Below, one piece after another: positions 10,739 through 16,783 of a DNA stretch of 35,419 nucleotides. The stretch lies in contig FR884084.1 in assembly GCA_000435975.1 (NCBI GenBank), positions 13,008 through 48,426 on the forward strand, written 5' to 3'. Source of the stretch: Oscillibacter sp. CAG:241. Lineage in GTDB: Bacteria > Bacillota > Clostridia > Oscillospirales > Oscillospiraceae. How positions within the stretch are numbered: position 1 is the first letter of the stretch; each line of letters starts with the position of its first letter. The notes under the pieces were generated by a model. It searched no databases. It had not been told where the DNA came from and saw only the letters and a list, made by a program, of their open reading frames with translations. A program made the position numbers and the translations under genes.

Positions 10739-10858
10739 CGAAGCAGGCGTACATTCTTCTGGCCAGTCCCCTGAATACGCGAAGCGGCGGGACCCCATAT
10801 GGGGTCCCGCCGCTTCGCGTATTCAGGGGACTGGCCAGAAGAATGTACGCCTGCTTCG
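10739..10858. repeat. Perfect 120-bp palindrome with no spacer
   Basis: Two 60-bp arms (10739-10798 and 10799-10858) are exact reverse complements, meeting at CCCCATATGGGG. I checked the arms base by base. The pairing stops immediately outside (A10738 against G10859). It begins five bases after the HIT stop and ends where a response-regulator gene loses its reading sense. There is no T-run. It may be a terminator, a collapsed inverted-repeat element, a recombination scar or a fold-back assembly artefact. Confidence 0.9.
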
Positions 10859-11017
10859 GGAGCGGTCCTCCTCATAGCGGAACAGGAAGCCTTCCGCCGA
10901 GGGAAAGCGCTGCTCCGTCACGGCGCAGCCCCGCAGCTGCGCCCACTGATGCAGAAGCTCTGATACATAGCCGGCGTCCCGGCTGTCGTCGTCGCAGATG
11001 GCGATATGATAGGTCAT
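10823..11017 (-). pseudogene. Truncated LytTR/AgrA-type response regulator (N-terminus only)
   Basis: The frame starts with a good GGGGAGGGG site at the ATG at 11017, 15 bp after the ArsR-AraC gene. The first 51 or so residues look like a receiver domain of the AgrA/LytTR class: MTYHIAICDDDSRD with the acidic Asp9-Asp11 pocket, then SAEGFLFRYEED. At base 10858 the sequence enters the 120-bp palindrome and the frame ends after about a dozen unrelated residues. The phospho-acceptor Asp, the rest of the receiver and the DNA-binding domain are missing and do not reappear on the other side. It is a broken gene or an assembly break. Confidence 0.8.
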
Positions 11018-11032
11018 AGGGCCCCTCCCCTC

Positions 11033-11803
11033 TCAGCGTCCGGCGTGGAGCTTCCGGAACTCCGAGGGCAGCATGCCGAATACCTTTTTGAACTCCGCGG
11101 AAAACTTACTCTGACTCTCGTAGCCCACCGCCCGGGCGATCTGTGCCAGACTGTCTCCGGTGTCCAGCAGCAGGGACGACGCCTTCTCCATCCGGTGCTG
11201 CCGGATGTGGGCGGCGATAGAGCTGCCGTACTCTGCCTTGAACAGCTCCTTCATGGTGGAGGGGTTCATGAGAAAGTGACGGGACAGCTGCTCGATGGTG
11301 ATGCGGCTGTCCAGATTCTCCGTCAGCAGGTCGTGGACCTGGTGGATGGCGCTGCGCTGCTGGGGCGTCAGGCCGGCAGCGTGCTCCCCGGCGTGGGCGT
11401 CCAGAGGAGGCAAATGCGGCGCGTGAGACACCGCCTCCTCCCGGGGGCAGGTGACCTCCACCGTCCGCTCGATGACCTGATGCAGCAGGCCCGCCACCTC
11501 CGTGTCCGCCGCCCGGTAGTAGACCTCCTTGCCGATGCGGCGGCTGATGATAAGGCCGCTGTCCTTCAGCTGGCGCAGATGGTGGGAGGCGGCGGGGCTG
11601 CTCATGCCCACCATGGCCGCCAGGTTCACCACGCATTCCTCACAGTGGCACAGCAGCCAGAAGATCCGCACCCGGCCGGCGTCGGACAGCAGGCGGCACA
11701 GTCCTGCCACCGCCTGAAAGCTCTCCGCCTCCTGCATGCAATGCTCCAGGCGGGACAGCTCCTCGTTGTTTCCGTGCCGGTGAGGCAGCTCCATATGATC
11801 CAT
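11033..11803 (-). CDS. ArsR-AraC fusion transcription regulator, probable metal sensor
   Basis: Two DNA-binding domains lie in one 256-aa chain. Residues 28-115 form an ArsR/SmtB winged helix (LCRLLSDAGRVRIFWLL, then SSPAASHHLRQLKDSGLI and RRIGKEVYYRA). The position of the ArsR ELCVCDL metal box carries CHCEECVVNLA (Cys52, Cys54, Cys57). Residues 150-250 form an AraC-type double helix-turn-helix (TIEQLSRHFLMNPSTMKELF, then SLAQIARAVGYESQSKFSAEF). The N-terminus is His-rich (MDHMELPHRH). It is divergent from an HMA protein and a heavy-metal ATPase, so it probably senses Zn, Cd or Pb. The ATG at 11803 follows AAAGGAG at ten bases; the TTG at 11824 would lie upstream of that site. Confidence 0.88.
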   Translation of the reverse strand: MDHMELPHRHGNNEELSRLEHCMQEAESFQAVAGLCRLLSDAGRVRIFWLLCHCEECVVNLAAMVGMSSPAASHHLRQLKDSGLIISRRIGKEVYYRAADTEVAGLLHQVIERTVEVTCPREEAVSHAPHLPPLDAHAGEHAAGLTPQQRSAIHQVHDLLTENLDSRITIEQLSRHFLMNPSTMKELFKAEYGSSIAAHIRQHRMEKASSLLLDTGDSLAQIARAVGYESQSKFSAEFKKVFGMLPSEFRKLHAGR

Positions 11804-11880
11804 AGCGCACACGCTCCTTTTCAAAAGTCACCCGTTCGGCAGTTCTTTTCGCCCGAACGGCAGGAATGGGGCAAAAGCTG

Positions 11881-11939
11881 TTGACTTCTGCCGCTGCATC
11901 CATTATAGTACAGTCAACAAGATTAAACAAGTGCTTAAT
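11881..11939. promoter_or_regulatory. Overlapping divergent promoters with an 18-bp operator palindrome
   Basis: Plus strand: TTGACT (11881-11886), 17 bp, TATAGT (11904-11909), toward the HMA and ATPase genes. Minus strand: TTGTTT (11925-11930), 17 bp, TATAAT (11902-11907), toward the regulator. The -10 boxes share bases. An imperfect palindrome ATTAA-N-CA-NN-TG-N-TTAAT (11922-11939) covers the minus -35 and lies just past the plus start point, as expected for an ArsR/SmtB-type operator. Confidence 0.75.
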
Positions 11940-11980
11940 GGTTGAACCAAGCGGTCATTGGGCAGGAAAAGGAGCATCTT

Positions 11981-12199
11981 ATGAAAAAGACTTATCAGAT
12001 CGAAGTGGACTGCGCCAACTGCGCCAACCTTATGGAGGAGGCTGCCAAGAAAACCGAAGGCGTGCAGGATGCCGTGGTGAACTTCATGACCCAGAAAATG
12101 ATCGTGGAATTCCGGGAGGGCGCGGACCCCAAGGCCGTGATGAAAGCCGTTCTGAAAAACTGCAGGAAGGTCGAGGACGACTGCGAGATCTATCTGTAA
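11981..12199 (+). CDS. Single-domain heavy-metal-associated (HMA) protein
   Basis: This 72-aa protein is one ferredoxin-like HMA domain (beta-alpha-beta-beta-alpha-beta) that carries soft metal ions. The metal loop is DCANCANLMEE with Cys11 and Cys14; copper chaperones usually have MxCxxC, while DCANC occurs in the N-terminal domain of Zn/Cd P-type ATPases. The next gene encodes such an ATPase lacking its own HMA domain, so the domain appears to have been split off. Two further Cys (about 60 and 68) lie in the C-terminal CRKVEDDCEIYL. The ATG at 11981 has AAAAGGAG upstream; the longer frame from 11942 has no ribosome site. Confidence 0.88.
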   Translation: MKKTYQIEVDCANCANLMEEAAKKTEGVQDAVVNFMTQKMIVEFREGADPKAVMKAVLKNCRKVEDDCEIYL

Positions 12200-12209
12200 A
12201 AACTTGGGA

Positions 12210-12233
12210 CGTGCCGGAATTTCTTCCGGCACG
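12210..12233 (+). other. Hairpin between the HMA and ATPase genes
   Basis: CGTGCCGGAA (12210-12219) and TTCCGGCACG (12224-12233) form a perfect 10-bp stem with a TTTC loop and no T-run. It is more likely an mRNA processing or stability element between two co-transcribed genes than a terminator. Confidence 0.6.
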
Positions 12234-12257
12234 CTCCGCTGAAAGAGGGGAAGGATC

Positions 12258-14135
12258 ATGACCAAAAAGCAAAAGAAAATGCTCTGGCGCATCATTGCCA
12301 CGGCGGTGATCATTCTGGTCATCAAGCTGTTTTCCATCGGAGGTATCGCCGGAACGCTGCTGTATCTGGCGGCGTATGGGATCATCGGCTATGATATCCT
12401 CCGCAAGGCGGGCAAGGGCATTGTCCGGGGTCAGGTGTTCGACGAGAACTTCCTGATGGCCGTGGCCACCGTGGGCGCTATCGGACTGGCGTTTTACGAA
12501 AAAAGCGGCGACTTTCTGGAGGCCGTGGCCGTGATGCTGTTCTATCAGATCGGCGAGCTGTTCCAGAGCTATGCCGTGGGCAAGAGCCGCCGCAGCATTA
12601 CTGCCCTGATGGACATCCGGCCCGACTATGCCAATATTGAGCAGGACGGCCAGCTGACCCAGGTGGATCCCGGCGAGGTGCCTGTGGGGGCTGTTATCGT
12701 GGTCCAGCCCGGCGAAAAGGTGCCGCTGGACGGCGTGGTGCTGGAGGGCTCCTCCACGCTGAATACCGCCGCCCTGACCGGCGAGAGTCTGCCCCGGGAC
12801 GTGACCGATGGCGATGAGATCGTCAGCGGCTGCATCAACATGACCGGCGTGCTGAAGATCCGCACCACCAAAGCCTTCGGCGAGTCCACCGTGTCCAAGA
12901 TTCTGGAGCTGGTGGAAAATTCCAGCTCCCACAAGTCCAAGTCTGAGAACTTCATCTCCAAGTTTGCCCGGGTATATACTCCCGCCGTGTGCGCGGCTGC
13001 TCTGGCCCTGGCGGTGCTGCCGCCGGTGGTGCGCCTGCTGGCGGGGCTTGACGGAGACTGGGGTACCTGGCTGTACCGCGCCCTGTCCTTCCTGGTGGTC
13101 AGCTGCCCCTGTGCCCTGGTCATCAGCATCCCCCTGAGCTTCTTCGCCGGTCTCGGCGGCGCCAGCCACGAGGGCGTGCTCATCAAGGGCTCCAACTATC
13201 TGGAAACGCTGTCCAAAACCAAGGTGGTGGTGTTCGACAAGACTGGCACCCTGACCCAGGGCGTGTTCGACGTCACCGGCGTGCATCACAATTCACTGCC
13301 CCGGGAGAAAGTGCTGGAATACGCCGCTCTGGCAGAGTGCGCCTCCTCCCACCCCATCAGCCGCAGCCTCCAGCGGGCCTATGGCGGTCATATCGACCGC
13401 GACCGGGTCACGGATATCCGGGAATACAGCGGTAACGGCGTGGTGGCCAGGGTGGACGGTGTCACCGTGGCCGTGGGCAACGATAAGCTCATGGATAAGC
13501 TGGGCATTACCTGGCACGATTGCCACAGCGTGGGTACCATTATCCACCTGGCCCTGGACGGCCAGTACGCCGGCCACATTGTCATCTCCGATGTGGAGAA
13601 GCCCCATGCCAAGGACGCCATCGCCGCCCTGAAGCGTATCGGCGTGGAAAAAACCGTGATGCTCACCGGCGACCGGGCCAAGGTGGCGGATCACGTGGCG
13701 CAGGATCTGGGCGTGGACGAGGTGCACAGCGAGCTGCTGCCTGCTGATAAGGTATCCCAGGTAGAGCGGCTGCTGAGCCGGGCCGGCGGCAAGCTGGCCT
13801 TTGTAGGCGACGGCATCAACGACGCGCCGGTGCTGTCCCGGGCCGATATCGGCATCGCCATGGGAGCCATGGGCTCCGACGCGGCCATTGAGGCGGCGGA
13901 CGTGGTGCTGATGGACGACGATCCCCTGAAGATCGCCAAGGCCATCCGTATCTCCCGCAAGTGCATCCGCATCGTATATGAGAACATCGCCTTTGCCCTG
14001 ATCGTCAAAGCCCTGTGCCTGCTGCTGGTGGCCGTGGGCGCGGCCAACATGTGGGCCGCGATCTTCGGCGACGTGGGCGTGATGGTCATCGCCGTTCTCA
14101 ACGCCATCCGTGCTTTGCGGGTAAGCAAGCTGTAA
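12258..14135 (+). CDS. P1B-type heavy-metal translocating ATPase (Zn/Cd/Pb exporter type)
   Basis: This 625-aa pump has all P-type landmarks: TGES (174-177) in the actuator domain, the transmembrane metal motif CPC in VVSCPCALVIS (283-285), the phosphorylation site DKTGTLT (from 327), the SSHPISRSL histidine motif and GDGINDAPVL in the P domain. About eight membrane helices are present. CPC with a ZntA/CadA-like layout suggests Zn, Cd or Pb export rather than copper. There is no N-terminal HMA domain; that domain is encoded separately just upstream. GGGGAAGG precedes the ATG. A bidirectional terminator follows. The divergent ArsR-AraC protein is the likely regulator. Confidence 0.93.
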   Translation: MTKKQKKMLWRIIATAVIILVIKLFSIGGIAGTLLYLAAYGIIGYDILRKAGKGIVRGQVFDENFLMAVATVGAIGLAFYEKSGDFLEAVAVMLFYQIGELFQSYAVGKSRRSITALMDIRPDYANIEQDGQLTQVDPGEVPVGAVIVVQPGEKVPLDGVVLEGSSTLNTAALTGESLPRDVTDGDEIVSGCINMTGVLKIRTTKAFGESTVSKILELVENSSSHKSKSENFISKFARVYTPAVCAAALALAVLPPVVRLLAGLDGDWGTWLYRALSFLVVSCPCALVISIPLSFFAGLGGASHEGVLIKGSNYLETLSKTKVVVFDKTGTLTQGVFDVTGVHHNSLPREKVLEYAALAECASSHPISRSLQRAYGGHIDRDRVTDIREYSGNGVVARVDGVTVAVGNDKLMDKLGITWHDCHSVGTIIHLALDGQYAGHIVISDVEKPHAKDAIAALKRIGVEKTVMLTGDRAKVADHVAQDLGVDEVHSELLPADKVSQVERLLSRAGGKLAFVGDGINDAPVLSRADIGIAMGAMGSDAAIEAADVVLMDDDPLKIAKAIRISRKCIRIVYENIAFALIVKALCLLLVAVGAANMWAAIFGDVGVMVIAVLNAIRALRVSKL

Positions 14136-14153
14136 AGCCGGAGAAAAATTGCA

Positions 14154-14190
14154 AAAAGGGCTATCCGGCGGAAAGCCGGATAGCCCTTTT
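14154..14190. terminator. Bidirectional terminator between the ATPase and adenine deaminase genes
   Basis: Exact 16-bp arms at 14154-14169 and 14175-14190 with a GGAAA loop, an A-tract on one side and TTTTCT on the other. The two flanking genes converge. Confidence 0.92.
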
Positions 14191-14213
14191 CTGTCATATG
14201 TACGGCCGGGCGC

Positions 14214-15947
14214 TTACACATACCGCTGGGTGAGCACGTCAAACACACCGCGGGTGGTAAGCCGCAGAGACGGGATCACCGGCAAAGCCATGAAGCTCAG
14301 GGTCATGAACGGGTCGATGCCCCGGGACACACCCAGGCGGAAGGCCTCGTCCTTGGCATCCTCCAGCGCAGTGTTGACCGTTACCAGGCTGTCGTCGGAC
14401 ATGATGCCGGCAATAGGCAGGGCCACCTCGCCCAGAACCTGGCCGCCGTCCATGACGGTGATGCCGCCGCGATTTTCCACGATGCGGTTGGCTGCTGCGG
14501 CCATGTCCTCCTCCGTGGCCCCCACCACGATGATGTTGTGACTGTCGTGGCTGATGGAGGTAGCCACCGCGCCGCGCTTGAGGCCGTAGCCCTTGATATA
14601 GCCCAGGCCGATGTGATGGGTATTCTTATGCCGCTCGATGACGGCGATCTTCAGGATGTCCTTTTCCAGGTCGATGTGATCGGCGTAGCCGGCATCCTCG
14701 GACACGATTTCCCCGGGCACCATGCCGATAACCGCATGGGGGCGGCTGTCGGTAAAGTCTGCGGCGGACAGGGGAGCCACATGGAAGGTGTCGTGGGCCC
14801 GCTTCACCAGATAGGGGTCAATCTCCGGAGTGTCAAACTCCCGCAGAACGCCGTCGTACATGAGCTTGCCCTTCTTGTACACCATCTCGATGTTGAAGCC
14901 GTCCCAATTGTCGATGACCACAAAATCCGCCAGATAGCCGGGAGCAATGGCGCCGCGGTTGTTCAGAAGGAAGTACCGGGCGGCGGTGTAGCCCGCAGCC
15001 TTCACGGCCATGATGGGGTCTGCTCCCAGGGAGATGGCTTTTTTCACGATATAGTCAATGTGGCCCTTTTCCAGCAGGTCGTTGGGATGCTTGTCGTCGG
15101 TGCAGAACATGCAGCGCTCAATGTATTTGCCGCACAGCAGAGGGGCCAGCGCCTCCAGATTCCGGGCGGCGGTGCCCTCGCGGATCATAATGAACTGTCC
15201 CCGCTCCAGCTTGGCCATGGCCTCCTCCACATTGGAGCACTCATGGTCGGAGTACACCCCGGCGGCGATATAGGCGTTCAGGTCGTTGCCGGTAAGGCCC
15301 GGGGCGTGACCGTCGATCTTCTTATGGTGAGCCTGGGAGGCCACGATCTTCTCCACCACCTGGCTGTCGCCGTTGATGATGCCCACAAAGTTCATCATCT
15401 CCGCCAGCCCCTGTACCCGGGGATGGTCATAGAAGGAGTCGATGGCCCGGTAGTCCAGGTTGGCCCCGGATTCGTCCAGGGGCGTGGCCGGGACGCAGGA
15501 GGGCAGCATGAACCGCACGTCCACCGGCAGTTCCTCGGTAGCCTGGAGCATGTATTCGATGCCGTCGGTGCCCATGACGTTGGCAATTTCGTGGGGGTCG
15601 GTGATGACGGTGGTGGTGCCGTGGGGCAGAACAGCCTTGGCAAACTCCTTGGGGCTCACCAGGGAGCTCTCCAGATGGATATGGGCATCAATGAAGCCCG
15701 GCAGCACGATCTTGCCGGAGACGTCGGCCTCCACCCTGCCGCGATACTGTCCCATGCCCACAATGAGCCCCTCCGCCACGGCAATATCCCCGCGGCACAG
15801 CTCGTTGGAAAACACATTGACATAGGTGGCATTTTTCAGCACCAGGTCCGCCGGGACCCGGCCCGCCGCCACATCGATGACATGGAGCTTCTTGTTGAGC
15901 TTGCGGTTGATCTTCCCTGCGTAACTTTCCTTCACAGCCATAGCCAT
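14214..15947 (-). CDS. ade: Adenine deaminase
   Basis: Ade hydrolyses adenine to hypoxanthine and ammonia in purine salvage and catabolism. It belongs to the amidohydrolase superfamily and binds a metal centre in a TIM barrel. The 577-aa length is typical. Visible motifs are GFIDAHIHLESS (metal His89, His91), TDPHEIANVMG (His119), KIDGHAPGLTGNDLNAY, SDHECSNVEEAM and MFCTDDKHPNDL. The C-terminal beta-sandwich carries SHDSHNIIVVG. The ATG at 15947 follows AAGGAAGG closely; a second ATG at 15941 is equally possible. It has its own promoter. Its product can feed the xanthine dehydrogenase encoded two genes away. Confidence 0.97.
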   Translation of the reverse strand: MAMAVKESYAGKINRKLNKKLHVIDVAAGRVPADLVLKNATYVNVFSNELCRGDIAVAEGLIVGMGQYRGRVEADVSGKIVLPGFIDAHIHLESSLVSPKEFAKAVLPHGTTTVITDPHEIANVMGTDGIEYMLQATEELPVDVRFMLPSCVPATPLDESGANLDYRAIDSFYDHPRVQGLAEMMNFVGIINGDSQVVEKIVASQAHHKKIDGHAPGLTGNDLNAYIAAGVYSDHECSNVEEAMAKLERGQFIMIREGTAARNLEALAPLLCGKYIERCMFCTDDKHPNDLLEKGHIDYIVKKAISLGADPIMAVKAAGYTAARYFLLNNRGAIAPGYLADFVVIDNWDGFNIEMVYKKGKLMYDGVLREFDTPEIDPYLVKRAHDTFHVAPLSAADFTDSRPHAVIGMVPGEIVSEDAGYADHIDLEKDILKIAVIERHKNTHHIGLGYIKGYGLKRGAVATSISHDSHNIIVVGATEEDMAAAANRIVENRGGITVMDGGQVLGEVALPIAGIMSDDSLVTVNTALEDAKDEAFRLGVSRGIDPFMTLSFMALPVIPSLRLTTRGVFDVLTQRYV

Positions 15948-16015
15948 ATCCTTCCTTTCTCCCGCGCCGGGCGGGAACGAAACTGCAAAAGAGCTATCTC
16001 TTTTATTAATTTCTC

Positions 16016-16044
16016 ATATTACCACAACTAATAACGCTTGTCCA
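16016..16044 (-). promoter_or_regulatory. Promoter for ade
   Basis: On the minus strand TGGACA (16039-16044) and TAATAT (16016-16021) are 17 bp apart, about 70 bp before the start. The leader contains a small AAAAGAG/CTCTTTT hairpin. I see no purine riboswitch motif in it. Confidence 0.6.
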
Positions 16045-16061
16045 CTGTTTTTTCGGGAAAA

Positions 16062-16598
16062 TCACAGGCCCAGCAGGAGCTTTGCCTTCAGCACGGCGGC
16101 AACGGTCTTGCCGTCCTGAATCTGCCCACTCAGGCACTGGTGCACCAACTCATCAAAGGGAATGCGCCGAACGGCCAGAAACTCATCCTCGTCGGGGTGC
16201 GTATCGCCGAAGGTCAGCCCCCGGGCCAGATACAGGTGCAGCACCTCGTCGTAGCAGCCCGGGGAGGCAATCATCTCGCCCAAGGGCTGCCATTCTGCCG
16301 CCGTAGCCCCCACCTCCTCCTTCAGCTCCCGCCGGGCGGTGGTAAACGGCTCCTCGCCGGGCTCCCGCTTTCCGGCAGGAATCTCCAGCAGCGTCCTGGA
16401 GAAGGCATAGCGGTACTGGGTCACCATCGGGACGCATCCGTTCTCGTCCAGGGCCAGAATCCCCACGCCGCCGGGATGCTCCACAATCTCCCGCAGGGAG
16501 GTTTTCCCGTTGGGCAGGGCCACCGTATCCACCCGCAGCCGCAGAATGCGGCCCTTGTATATCTCCCGGCTCTCCAGGCATTTTTCCGTCAGATCCAT
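16062..16598 (-). CDS. Nudix hydrolase, ADP-ribose pyrophosphatase type
   Basis: The 178-aa protein has a complete Nudix box, GX5EX7RELKEEVGA (Gly76 to Ala98), for Mg-dependent cleavage of nucleoside diphosphate derivatives. The surrounding MVTQYRYAFSRTLLEIPAGKREPGEEP is characteristic of the NudF/ADP-ribose pyrophosphatase branch, which splits ADP-ribose to AMP and ribose 5-phosphate. The ATG at 16598 has GAGGAG upstream. It is monocistronic, with its own promoter, about 115 bp upstream of ade in the same direction. Substrate is inferred from the family. Confidence 0.9.
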   Translation of the reverse strand: MDLTEKCLESREIYKGRILRLRVDTVALPNGKTSLREIVEHPGGVGILALDENGCVPMVTQYRYAFSRTLLEIPAGKREPGEEPFTTARRELKEEVGATAAEWQPLGEMIASPGCYDEVLHLYLARGLTFGDTHPDEDEFLAVRRIPFDELVHQCLSGQIQDGKTVAAVLKAKLLLGL

Positions 16599-16625
16599 TG
16601 TCAGGACTCCTCTCTGTTTTTTGCT

Positions 16626-16654
16626 ATCATACGCGAATTCTCCCGGAAAATCAA
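16626..16654 (-). promoter_or_regulatory. Promoter for the Nudix hydrolase gene
   Basis: On the minus strand TTGATT (16649-16654) and TATGAT (16626-16631) are 17 bp apart, about 28 bp before the start codon. Confidence 0.7.
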
Positions 16655-16691
16655 GAGTGGGTTATTCTCCAAGTAGGATAAGGCTTTTACC

Positions 16692-16720
16692 TTGCGAAAG
16701 CTGCTCAAGCATGGTATAAT
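16692..16720 (+). promoter_or_regulatory. Promoter for the xanthine dehydrogenase gene
   Basis: TTGCGA (16692-16697) and a perfect TATAAT (16715-16720) are 17 bp apart, about 64 bp before the start codon. Confidence 0.75.
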
Positions 16721-16783
16721 CTCTGTTAATATTTGAGATTATGCCCCCGCATGGCGGCGGGCTGGGACAAAGGAGACGATTAC

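Noticed and set aside
11822..11824. TTG start for the ArsR-AraC regulator
   Set aside because: The AAAGGAG ribosome site would lie downstream of this codon. The ATG at 11803 is correctly spaced from it.
15948..16061. Purine riboswitch in front of adenine deaminase
   Set aside because: The leader has only a small AAAAGAG/CTCTTTT hairpin and a GC palindrome. The conserved purine-riboswitch core sequences and three-way junction are not present.
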